This document shows positions 12,986-24,740 of a stretch of 64,000 nt of DNA, one piece after another. A model generated the notes under the pieces. It saw only the letters and a program-made list of their open reading frames with translations. It was not told where the DNA came from and ran no database searches. Origin of the DNA: Colletotrichum lupini (lineage: Eukaryota > Ascomycota > Sordariomycetes > Glomerellales > Glomerellaceae); contig NC_064675.1 of the NCBI RefSeq assembly GCF_023278565.1, forward strand, positions 4,464,001-4,528,000, given 5' to 3'. The translations under genes were made by a program, and so were the position numbers. The first letter of the stretch is position 1, and every line of letters begins with the position of its first letter.

Positions 12986-12990
12986 GTCGT
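12986..12990. repeat. Left target site duplication of the outer Gypsy element
   Basis: GTCGT immediately precedes the 5' LTR and is repeated at 27133-27137 immediately after the 3' LTR. Confidence 0.9.
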
Positions 12991-13169
12991 TGCCACACTA
13001 CACAGCCACAGGCTGTGTACCACAACTGGTAGCGACCAGCCATAACTATACATAGGGGCTTCTGCCTACATTAGGGGCTTCTACCCACATTAGGGGCTTC
13101 TACCCACATTACTTAGAAAAATCAACCACTACTTAACATATTATATTAACCCTACCTTTACCCTTAGTA
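12991..13169 (+). repeat. 5' LTR of the outer Gypsy element
   Basis: 179 bp, from TGCCACACTAC to a RIP-mutated end CTTAGTA (CCGGCA in the other LTR). It holds three copies of a 19-bp unit, AGGGGCTTCTGCCTACATT, at 13054-13110. The outer 63 bp are essentially unmutated and the inner 59 bp are strongly mutated. Confidence 0.92.
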
Positions 13170-14682
13170 ATCTAGTAGCATAACTTATAATACGACTTAA
13201 TACTAAGAATTTCTTTTTTATTAGCTTATTATAACTAAGATTTAATTTACTAAATAATCCTTACTTTATTCTTATAAAAATATAATTAATAATAGCTAAG
13301 TTAAAAGCTAAATAACTACTACGTTTTTATATTAATAATATAAACTACCCCTACGTAGCAAGAGTTATAGATATTAATTAATATTACGTAACGCGGGTAT
13401 TATAATAAGCTAACTAAATTATTAATACTCATATTAATAAAGTCGAGCTAAACTACTTTATTAAATTTTTAAAATTAGTACGAGGAGTTAATATAGTAAT
13501 TTAATAAATTTATATCGTAAAGTTCGATTACTAACCAACGTTATTTAATAATACTTATTTAATAACTCTTATTTAATTATAGTCGTTACTTATTATACTT
13601 TTAGTATTAATAGTAATACGTATTACTAACCTAAATAACTACTTCGATTTAAAAAGTCTTATTACTAACCTAAGTAATTACTATTTACGCCCTTTTTTAT
13701 TTAGTAATTACGATAAGTTAGTAAAGCTTTTTAAAATAGCGAACGGTAATATAAACGGTAATAACTAGCTTATAAGTAATAATAACCCGATTAATAGTTT
13801 TTTTATTAATATAATTACTTAAATTATTATAATAATAGCCTTAACTATAAATAATATAAATAATAATAATAACGGTAGCTAATAATTAACTCCTAGACCT
13901 AATAATAATTCATTTATACCCCTAAAGCTAAAAAAGATTAAATACTTCGATTTAACTAATTATAATAATTCGAAATATAATATTATTTCTAATACTAAGT
14001 TTACTACTTATACTAACGTTTATATTTTTTATAATAAGCTTTAATATCTTATAATAACTGGAAATAACGTAGTTATTAAAAAAGTATAATCGTTTTATTT
14101 ACTAAGTATAGCGTTAATATAATATATTACTAAGCTTATATAACTAAAACGACTAGCTCTATTTAATTATAAAATATAAGTTATTACTAAGACTCTATAA
14201 AAGCGGTTTAAATAAAATTCCTCTAAAGCCCTTAACGTATTATATATATTAAAACTTATAATTAAGGACCTTATTAATAAATATATAATTAAACTATTTA
14301 TATAAATAATAATTTATAACGTACGAAATACGGAGATTAACGACGTTTAAGTATAACTTAGAATTATTTTTAAAGCTCTTAATAGTAAAATCTAAGTATA
14401 AATAAAAAAGCTAACGGTAATAATAACCCTAGCTTAGTTCTTAAATTACCTCGATAATAAAAAAAATATCTTAATTTGCATAGCTAAGGATAAATATCCT
14501 ATATAAAATAATTACTAAATATAATAAATAATAACGAGCTTTTTATATAATAATAACTTAGTCCCCAAACTAAGGTTAGTTTTATAAAAAAAAGGATATT
14601 AAAATACTCCCTATTTATTATAAAGACCGGAGTTTAATAATTACTAGCTAAACTATAATTATTAATAGTTTAATAAGTAATT

Positions 14683-14686
14683 TAAT
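14683..14686. repeat. Left target duplication of the nested Gypsy element
   Basis: TAAT directly precedes the left LTR, and TAAT follows the right LTR at 21521-21524. Four bases in AT-rich DNA are weak evidence on their own. Confidence 0.5.
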
Positions 14687-14911
14687 TATTATAAAAGGGA
14701 TCTCGAAGTAGGTTAGAACGCTATTATATTAACCTAATTAACTTAAAGACTTAATATAAAGAGGGAAAAAATAGAATAGTAAATAGAAGCTAGCGAGCGG
14801 GCCCTTTAGGCCTAGCGGTTTAGCTTGTTATATAATTATTAAGAGCTTAGCCTCGTAGCCTAAGGCTAAGCTACGGGGCCTATAGGGGCCCTAATACTTA
14901 TTATTATAATA
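14687..14911 (-). repeat. LTR of the nested Gypsy element (3' LTR in its own orientation)
   Basis: 225 bp, same length as 21296-21520. The GC-richer core GCGAGCGGGCCCTTTAGGCC and the GGGGCCTATAGGGGCCC segment survive in both copies because their cytosines are not in CpA context. Confidence 0.9.
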
Positions 14912-15839
14912 TTACCCCCTCCTCTATACTAAAGGGTACTATTTATAATACTAAAAAATAAACTTCCTAATTACCCTTTATTCTAGCGAATTTATAGTTA
15001 TAATTACTATTATTATATTATCGTCGTCCCTTAGTAATAGTAAATTACTAGTTACGGTAGCTTTTATTTATATATCTAGGTTTTATAGCGGACCCTTAGT
15101 AATTAAGTATTAGTAATAGAACGTTTATAACGCCGCTAGTATATACCTAAAGCTCTTTATGTTATATTATATTAGATCCGTATTATATCCTTTTTAATCC
15201 GCTTAGTACTATAGCTTTCTTTTATATAAGTATAACTTAACTATTTTAAAAACCTTATACTCTAGCTCGCCGTCGTTATTAATAATTAGTAGCAATAGCT
15301 CTTAGTTCTACTTAAGTAATAAGTCGTTAGTAGCCTTCCTTAGCTTACTTAAGTAAAAGACTAGGTATACCCGGCTACTTATTAATAATTTTATAACTTA
15401 TATACCCCCCTATCCGGCGCTAATAATAGGCTATAGGCCGGCTTATAGTTATTATAATTTATTTACGTTAGTAGATTTTTAATACGAAGTATTAACGAAG
15501 ACCCGATCTCCCGTTTTTAGGTTATTTAGGTATTAACAATAGTTAGTATACTTTTTATATTATATTTAAGTAACCTTTATATTACCCTTAGTAATCTCCT
15601 AGGCCTTATATATCTTTTAAGCTATACGCTACGCATTAATATAATTTAGCTTTTCTTTTATAAAGCCGAATTAGTAAGTTCGCTTAGACTAATTAAAAGA
15701 AAGCTATAATTAATAACTAAATTCTATTTTGTATAATAATAGCCCCGTAGTCTCGCTAAGCTAAGTAATATAAGTAAAGTTAACTATAGGTAATATATCG
15801 CTCTAATTATCTTAGTATTAGTTAACTAGTAATCTTAAC

Positions 15840-15985
15840 TACTATAAAATATACTAGTTTAATACCTCTATTTAGCTATCCGTTTGCGGGTAATTTATTA
15901 TTAATAGTTATAGCCTAACTCTATAAATTTTATAAAGCTCCCTTTAGAAATTAGAAATAAATTAGGGGCCTCGGTCCGACGTAAT
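15840..15985 (-). pseudogene. Integrase remnant of the nested Gypsy element
   Basis: On minus, codons resemble the catalytic-core end of Gypsy integrases. A tract matching SDRGP appears near 15985, and codons 15896-15867 correspond to the conserved NHPQTDGQTE with Gln and His codons changed to TAA or TAT. Two stops fall in this short span. Confidence 0.75.
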
Positions 15986-17459
15986 AGTTTTTAATAAGCT
16001 AAAGATAGGTAGTACCTATTTATAGAATATTTAGCTTATATCTTTTATTATAGTAGTTTTATAATAAGGAATAGATATTACCCTTTTACCTAGGTAGTTT
16101 ATTACTATTTATATATTATTAAATCTTTTTTAATTAGTGGGGATAGTTATAAAGTTAGTAAAAATATATTACTACGAGTAGTTGGGTATTAGTAGTAGTC
16201 TTAGCTCCCCTAGGGGTTTATTACGTAGCTTTTATAACTAGTAGTAAGTATAGTAGTTCTATATATATTAATAAGTATTTACTATTAAGCCCGGCTAGTA
16301 ATATTATTATTTAATTATTTTTATAACCTTATTATGCCCTAGGTAGGCGAGGAGTTTTTATTTATAGACTTTATAAATAACTATAGTACGGAGGTTCTCT
16401 TTCTTGGGTATTATAAGCTTCCCGTTTATTACTAATAATCCGTTATCTTAAATAAACTAGCGCTCATATCCTTTAGCTACTAATACTTATATTAGCATAA
16501 GAGACGTTATAATAGGGTCCCTATTAAGCTTTAGAATCTTCTCTATTAGTAAGTACCCCTAGAGCTCGTTTTTTAATAAAAGTAAGCTAATTATAAACTA
16601 TAGTTAGCTAATAATAGCACTTAATAGCGCCCGTAGCTCCGTTACGATATTAAGAAATAATAATCCTAGTAATAAAAAGACTTATATCTTATTAGCCTTT
16701 TTTAATACTTACTAAGTACAGATATCTTTCGTTTTTTACGAGAGGGTATTAGCTAGTACGTTTTCTTTCTCTAAGTAGTAATAAATCTAAAAATTAAAGT
16801 CTGCTAATATACTAACTTAGTAAGCTTATTATAAGTTAAGTAAGCGCTTAGTTATAAAGAATAGTAATAACTAATAATTTATAATAATATCAAACTTATA
16901 TTTATAGCTCACGAGCTCTGCGCACTATTCTTTTAAGTATAGTATTATTATTAATATTTCTTTATTATAAATAGCATAGTTAAGCTTTATATTACTTATT
17001 ATTTTTAAATAAAAGGCTACTAGGTACTATAACCCGTTATCCTCTTATTATTATAGTAGCGCCCCGGTATATACTAAGTTAGAGGCGTTTATTTCTAGTT
17101 ACGTTAGTAGCTCTAGCTTAAAATAATAAAAAATAGGCGCTAATATTAGCGCTAGCTTTATAACTTTAAAAACTATTTCGTAGTTAATATTAAAGTTAAA
17201 AAGAACTCCCTTACTTATTAACCTCGTAAGGGGCCTAGCTAAGTAGCCGTAATTCTTTATAAACCTCTTATAGAAGTTATAAAACCCGAGGAAAGACTAA
17301 ATACCCTTAAGTAATATAAGTAGTTTTTAGTCCCTAATTATAAAGACTTTTTCCTCGTCCGGCTATATACCTTTTATTAAAATTACGAAGCCTAAGTATT
17401 TTATAAAAATAATACTAAATTCGCACTTCTTAATATCTGCTTATAAGCTTACTTTTTAT

Positions 17460-17700
17460 AAGTAGTCTAGTACTTTAATAACGTGCTCCTAGTACTAAAG
17501 GGGGTTATTAAGAATATTAAGATATTATTTATATATATTATATAAAAGTCGTTTAAGTATTTTATTAATATCTCGTTTATATATTATTAATATATAATAA
17601 GCCCGTTATAAAGCTTAAAGGGTACTACTTTATACTTATACGCCCCGTAGCGGGTTCTAAATATTATTAAGTCCTCGGAGGCTAAGTTAAGTTAAATATA
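17460..17700 (-). pseudogene. Reverse transcriptase remnant of the nested Gypsy element
   Basis: On minus, the reading contains RTRYGAY-KYKVVPF, then RYINEILMEYL-like residues, then the polymerase core. The YxDD active site (17535-17524) reads Tyr-Ile-Asn-Asn: both Asp codons GAT have become AAT, as RIP on the opposite strand would produce. Downstream NNPL.Y.EHVIKVLD also fits the family. Confidence 0.85.
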
Positions 17701-19121
17701 GTAAAAGGCCTACTTAATATTTAGTTTAGTAAATATTTTTATCCTACTTAGCTACGCAAGGGTCTTATTAATAAGTAGTAATAAGTAGTAGTCTTTTTTT
17801 ATAACCTTATTAAGCTTATAGAAGTTAATATAAAAGCGTAGGCTATTATCGTGCTTTTTTATAAATAGCGTTAGTAATACGAAAGGAGTATTACCTAGCT
17901 TAATAAATCCCTTTTATAAGTACTCTAATAAATAGGCCCTTATAGCCTCTAGCTCGGGTACTAACTACTTATATAAAAAATAATAAGTTAGCTTCTCTTT
18001 ATTATTATCTAAGAGCTCGATTTTATAGTTATATAGCCTATAAGGCGCTAATATATCGCTAGCCGCTTTACTAAAAACGTCGGTCTAGGGCCGTAAATAC
18101 TTTAATAAGTTCGTTATTATAAAGTTATAAGTAACCTAGTTATTATTATATAAGGGGTTTACCTCCTCTTTCTTATTTTTTATAATATAGTTAAGCTTAT
18201 AGAATAATATAGAGCCTATTTTAACGTCGTTCTACCTTAGGTTTTTTTGTAAAAAGGGAGCGCTAATAAAGGTAATATTTATTTATACTATTACTAAGTA
18301 TAGTTTCTACTACCTAGCCTTTTTTACGGGGGCAATATTAGTATTATTAAGGGCGCGTTCTATTTTCCTTATATTCTTAGCCTCGTTTAATTACTATATT
18401 TAATAAGCTATTATTTTTAATAAGCATAGTAATATCCTAATCGGTATACCCCTTACCTACTACTACTAAAGCTTTTAGTTATAATAAGTTATATTTATTT
18501 TAAATAAGTCCTACTAGCGGTTAATATTAATTTAGTATTATATATTAATAATTTTTAGAGTATATAAGTCCTTAATATCCCTAATAATAGTAGAGGGCGT
18601 CTTTTATAGCAGTAGGTCCTTAAGCTATATTAAACATTAGTAGTAAATATTAGGGTTTATCCCGTAATATTCAAATTACTTCTACCCTAGGATTAGGTCG
18701 TAGCGGCCTATATTAAGCTAAAAGAGGGGTACTTTTAAAAAGACCCGTTAGTTAATATATAAGTTAGCGGTTTATATTATACTAATATTATTTAATCGCT
18801 CTTTATTAAATTTAGTAATAAGGATTAGGTATTATAATTTATAAAATAGGGCCGCGTAGAACTACTATAATAGAGGGGTTATATAATTATTTATAAATCC
18901 GTATTTATTAACTCCCGTATTAAGTAAGGTTCTTAAGCAAATTCTATATTTATTAAATACTAATATAAGCTCTATTTTAAAGGGCTAGCCCCCTATAAGA
19001 TCCTATAAGTTTACTAAATTAATCGCTAATTTTCCGTCCTTTTTATACGTATCCCCTAACTAGGAGTTTATTTTTACTAGGGGTTCTAGTTTTTCTAGCA
19101 CGTATAGCTTTAACGAGGTAA

Positions 19122-19607
19122 TGCGGGATATTCTCATAAAGAATATAAAAAGTGAATATTCATATAGAAGCAAGAATATATGAATATAGAGGATATAAGC
19201 GTATATAAAAGAGGTTTTTATAGTAAAGAGAGTAATATAGTTAAATTACTATATGAGAAGTTGCTTGCTTAACGAAAGGTCTAGGTAGGCAAATACACGC
19301 CTACATATAGGCATAAAAACCTCCTACTAGAATATTCCATTGCTTATTAATTATGATATAATTAATAAGCGTATACGTAAGTGAATGCGTAATCGTAGTA
19401 CGTAATTCCGCCTCGAGTAAATTCCAGATTATTCAGTTACCTTCCAGTACTTTCTATTGCTCACGTAAGCTTATATAAGCAGTATTGCTTACATAATCAA
19501 TACCTATGATAATCTACAGAAATCGTAGATTAATATGGTATATAGTTTGCTTACGTAATATTGATAATAAGGCGAATAATAAGGTAAACAAAGTTACCTT
19601 CGTAACA
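19122..19607 (-). mobile_element. Solo-LTR-like insertion, weakly mutated
   Basis: A 486-bp segment inside the nested Gypsy element differs from its surroundings: CpA and TpG dinucleotides are common and RIP scars few. On minus it starts TGTTACGAAGG and ends CCCGCA, so it has TG..CA ends, plus a TATAAAA box about two thirds along (complement of 19217-19223), as in LTR promoters. It has no open frame and no partner copy in the window. Clean target duplication is not visible: flanks are GGTAA and GTTTT. A solo LTR of a different, probably Copia-like, element is the best reading; family is uncertain. Confidence 0.6.
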
Positions 19608-21295
19608 GTTTTCTAAACTTAACTTTATTTTAATAGGACCCTTAGTAGCGTTAATAGCGGCTATAATAGTCTTTAGCTTTTTAAAATAGTCCTTAAAAAT
19701 ATATTTAGTATTACTATAAACGAAATAAGTACTACTATCCTTAAGCTTTTAATATAGGGCTTTAGGAATTATCTTATAGATAAAGGGGCAACCTCGGTCC
19801 TATTTAGTACCTTTAGTACTTTTATTATTTCCGCTACTTCTATTACTTCTACCCGAGGTTTAGTAAGTCTAGCTAAAAGCCTTAACCGGGTAGTCCTTTA
19901 TAAAAGGGGGGTATATTACGTTAGCTAGCTAAGTAACGTATTTAGTATACTTTTAAAAAGTAGCCGTATTATCTAAGTATTTTAATATAGCCTAGTTATA
20001 AAGATATATAAATAGCTTATTATAAAAACGGCGCTTTTACTAAGACTTTAAAAGCTTATTAATACGCGCGAGCTTAGTAAATATAAAGCGCTTTTAATAA
20101 ACGTCTTTAAATATAATTATTAATATATCTAGGTTACGACTAGCGTTATTTATAATAGTTAGGTTAGTATAAGCTAACTTAAGCTCGTAAAGTAGCTACT
20201 TAGCCGTAGTAATCTCGTTAGAAGTTAGTAATAAGTATATAAACTCCGTAGTACTACCTCTAATCTTATTAATAATATACTCTAAGTAGTACCTATTTAT
20301 ACTATAATTAGCGTTCTTTAAACGCTTCGTAATATACTAAAACTAGTAATTAAACTTAAAGTTAGTATTATTATTTATAAAGGTAGGTATATTAAGTATT
20401 TTCTAAGAGCCGTAAGTAATAGGATAGGACGAGGCTAGAGTAGTCTCGTAGCTACCCTACGTTTCTAAATATACTAGTTACTACTCTAGCGTACTAAGGG
20501 TAATAGTATTTTAAATAAAGCTAGCTTAAGAGCCGTTCTCTAATTACTCTAGCTTTTTAATTATAACTATATTACTAATATAGGCTTAGGTAAGGGCTTC
20601 TTTCGTAGTACGGAGCTCTATAATAATAGTACGCGTAAGGTCGAGGTTTTTATAAGTTATTATATATAAGTACTTAGTATTATTACTTAGCTAGCTAATA
20701 ATAAAAACTAGGACTTACTTTAATTAGTATTAAGTAATACGTATTTTTAGCTACTATTTAATCTATTTAAGTAGGGTCTTTTTATTATTTTTAAAGTATA
20801 GCTCTTAAATAAGGTTAAGGTTAATATACTATTTAATATTCTTTTTAAAGAGGATATTATTATAAATATAAATAAGTAAAATAAGCTAGTTAGTTATATT
20901 ATTAAAGTATACTAAGTAATCGGCCTAGGTAGTAAAGGGTAAGAAGCGCTTTACTAACTAGTTAAATAGCACGACTTTTAAGTTAATAATTAAGAGCTTA
21001 GTACCTTTATTAGGGCTTATAACGCTCTATTAGGACTTATAAAGGCGGCGACTTTATTAGAAGCCGTTAATATAAAAAAAGACTTAGCCTCTTTAGCTAT
21101 ATTCTCTAACTATTACGTTTAGTAAAGGGGGTATATATTTAGAGGGTATTAATTACGCTACTTATACGTAATTAATTTAATTAGCTATTACTTAGCTCTT
21201 TTATACGCTTTCTTAGTAAGGGTAGTTAGTAATTAATTAATTAAGATATTATTATTCCGTTTTTAGAAAATAGTTAATTAAGTAACGTTAAGTAG

Positions 21296-21520
21296 TATTA
21301 TAAAAGGGATCTTAAGGTAGGTCGGAACGCTATTATATTAACTTAATTAACTTAAAAACTTAATATAAAAAGGGAAAAAATAGAATAATAAGTAGAAGCT
21401 AGCGAGCGGGCCCTTTAAGCTTAGTAGTTTAGCTCGTTATATAATTATTAAGAGCTTAGCCTCGTAGCTTAAGGCTGAGCCACGGGGCCTATAGGGGCCC
21501 TAATACCCACTACTATAACA
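21296..21520 (-). repeat. LTR of the nested Gypsy element (5' LTR in its own orientation)
   Basis: 225 bp, aligned end to end with 14687-14911; differences are mostly C/T and G/A. On minus it begins TGTTATAGTAGTGGG. Confidence 0.9.
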
Positions 21521-21524
21521 TAAT
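21521..21524. repeat. Right target duplication of the nested Gypsy element
   Basis: TAAT matches 14683-14686. Confidence 0.5.
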
Positions 21525-23934
21525 TATAATTAGTATAATAACTTTAATTATCTAAACGACCGTAAGCTACTTATTTAATATAATAACTTATATAAAAATA
21601 GTAATTCTTAAAAAAGTAATTAGTTAAATAATTAACTTATAACGTAGGCTAATAGCTAAATAACTAATATTATATAATAAATATAGTAGAGTACTTAGTC
21701 TTAGCTATACTAACCTCTCTAAATAAGAAGTTTTATAGCGCTATTATGATCTAATAAGTATATTTATAACCCTAATAATAACCTTAATAAATTATATTAA
21801 TAATATAATAACTACTATTTAAACCGTTTTAATTATAATTAACTACGTTATACGTATATATAAGCCTACGTATTAAAAAAATAAAATAAAGAGCTATTAA
21901 AATAAAATAAGGACTAAAATTTAAAGTAGGCGTACTACGGTAATAACTAACTAAAAGAACTAAATATAAATAATAATTTTAATAATATAAACTACGGACC
22001 TCTAAACTACCATTTAGTACTCGTAATTAAGGACGTAGTATTTTTTATTACTAGCTCTTTAAATATATATAATTATAAGAAATATAATAAGTAATTCGCT
22101 TCGGGTAATAAACTATTCTAATATCTCCGTAACGTATATAATATAAGTCTTTAATATAAATTATAAATATTAACGGCTAATACTTTTTTTAAGATTCCTT
22201 AGTTACTAAATAACGAGGATTAAAAAAAAGCGTACTTAATAATATTATATTAATAATAGAAGATAATATAATAACTACTTTATTAATAATAAATACTCTA
22301 GCTACTAATAAAACTAAACTACTTATTATTATTTTTATTACGGATTCTAAGCTAAATATTAAAATAAGATTCGGAATAAGAATATTTATTATTATATAAC
22401 TACGACTTATAACTTCCCTTAATAACGATACTAAGGAAGAGGTTTATATTAATATAGGCTATAATTAATCGATCGCTAACTAATAATAAATTATAGCTAT
22501 TTTCCTATTTTAAAAAATTAAATAACGCGCCGTTCCTCTAATTATTAAAGGTATTAGAATAGATATATACTAAATATAAAACTATATAGTCTTCTTATTT
22601 TATATTAAAGGTACTATTATAAATAATAGTATACTATCCTTAGTATACTTTATACGAGAAGTATTACTAATTAATAGTTTATAAATAAATATATTAATTA
22701 ATACTAATATTATAAGACTAAAAAAACCCCCGACGGAGCAATCTACTAGGGCCGTACCGTATATTACGTATTAGGGAAAACTAAGTATATTGCGCTCTAT
22801 ACTTAATTACTAATTAAAATTAACTAACTCGACCGTTATTTTCTTTTTATTAATAGCTCTTAACCTTTCCCCGCGTAATTCTAGCCGTTTAAAAAGTAAG
22901 CTATACTTATTTTAATATATATAAAACCTCTTAATACTAGTCTACATAGGTAGTTAAATCCTATATTATATACTCCTTTTTATTAAAGATTAAGGGGCCC
23001 TTTATATATTCCCTTACGTTTATAATATAGCCTATATTAAATGGATTTCTAGTTCTATAAAGTATAATTTTTAAGTTAGTATTAATATATTAGGTCTTAA
23101 CGTCCGTATTAGCCTAGCTATTTACGGTATTCGTATTATTACCTAGCCGAATTCCGTATTATTAAAAAGTACTTTATTAATCCTCGGGCGTACTTATATT
23201 AATTATAATAACTATAGTATCGAGCTAGCTAAAGAGGGCGCCTAGGCTAAGAGGGGTAGACTTATTAACGGGTATCTTTAGAATAGGTTCTTATTAAAGT
23301 AGTATTTTAACTAGCTAACCTCTTAACTAATTATCTAACTAGCTATTTAAATAGTAGTTTATATATTAATAAGTTTATTTAGTAAATTTATTTAGTAAAT
23401 TTATTTAGTTTAAATAGAGAGTAGTTTTAAATAATATTAAAAATAATAAAAATAAAAAGAATTTTTATAAGTTTTAGTATAAGTAATAGATATTAATTTA
23501 TTTAGCTCTTTTTTTAAAAAACTTTTACGTTACTATTAAAATTTAGAACTTCTATAGTTAAAAAAGGCCGCTTCTAACTATTACGGCTGACTATTATAGC
23601 TAACTATTATAGCTAACCTTTACTATTAACCTTTTTAATTAATGCCGCTACGTGAGTATATTACTTAGCCTATTGTTAATAAGTAGCTAAAAAGGGCAGC
23701 TTACCTATCCTAAATTATATAGTAGTTTTCGTATTAAAATTATTATATTACGTTAAGCGCGTGCTTAGGGCATATTATACGTATTATATAATTAAAAAGT
23801 ATACCGTATTATATATTTTCTTTAAAAGCGTAATCCCGTTAAGGTTAATTTTTTACGCTTATAAAGCCGGAAAAAAACCACTATATAGTAATATATAACT
23901 TATTATACCGTTATTATATCCCTATTATATAATT

Positions 23935-24740
23935 ATTATTAATTTTATTTTAAAACTACTAACTTTAAAAAAAGGATATAACTATATTTTATTAATAACT
24001 AATAAAATATCTAAATAGATTAGTCTAATACTTAAATATAAAACGATAATAGTAAAAAAATAAGCGACGTTATTAATAGACTTTTCATAGTATTATAACT
24101 AGGGATTACTAAAAGTAATCCTAAGTAATAAAGACCTTAAATTCCTTTTTATAATATAAAAATATATATAGGATAAGTGCGGTAGTAAACTATTATATTT
24201 AGTAGCTTACTATCCCTAGATTAATAACTAGAGTAAATAAATAAACTTTATAGTTAAGTCGGCGCTACGAATATACTTTATATTACTAAAATCCCTAAAT
24301 TAATAGCCTAATAGTATTCCCTAATTATAATTCGAGATTAATAATAGTAAATTAGTAATAATAACTAAGTTACTTAATAAAATTATTTTAGGATTTATTT
24401 TTAATCATATTATTAACATAGTCGTAAATATAATAAATAAATTACTAACTAAATTAAAAATACGACTTAAAATATACGATACTATTACTATTATAGCCGT
24501 TTAGATAAAATTATACTATAACTAAAAATACCTTACTAAAAAATTTTAAATTAGATAATATATTATACTAAGACTATACTGCGGTTATAATATACTATAA
24601 TTAACTATACTAAAAAAGAAATACTTATAATAATATACTAGGCCTTTTATAATCCTTGAACGGGTCGGACGATTCGTATATAAGCTCGACTTACCTTAAT
24701 ACGTAAAGATATATAACGTAATCTTAGTTAACTATTTAAA
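23935..24740 (+). pseudogene. Integrase remnant of the outer Gypsy element
   Basis: In forward frames the stretch follows Gypsy integrase order. An FILKL.T.KKGYN.ILLIT.K.SK segment comes first. VILS.KDLKF follows near 24115, then a RISAVV segment. The AYHPQTDGQSE motif, reduced to AYYP-stop-INN-stop-SK, lies at 24205-24240. Last is the C-terminal ERVGRFVYKLDLP..VKIYNVILVNYL at 24655-24738. Glutamine and tryptophan codons are stops and Asp codons are Asn, as RIP predicts. Confidence 0.85.

Larger units (their letters stand above)
14687..21520 (-). mobile_element. Nested Ty3/Gypsy retrotransposon, reverse orientation, RIP-mutated
   Basis: The element is 6,834 bp, inserted in the outer Gypsy element between its 5' LTR and its integrase region. 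Its two 225-bp LTRs (14687-14911 and 21296-21520) align over their whole length. Orientation is minus: read that way, a polypurine tract AGAGGAGGGGGTAA (complement of 14912-14927) sits just before the downstream LTR. Read on minus, 17700-17460 matches Gypsy reverse transcriptase: RTRYGAY, VVPF, and then YINNILIF where active enzymes have YxDDILI. Farther downstream, 15985-15840 matches integrase, with the remnant of NHPQTDGQTE at 15896-15867. Many codons have become stops by C-to-T or G-to-A changes, so nothing is functional. Confidence 0.9.

Noticed and set aside
13054..13110. CRISPR-like short tandem array
   Set aside because: The 19-bp units are contiguous without spacers, lie inside an LTR and occur in a eukaryote.
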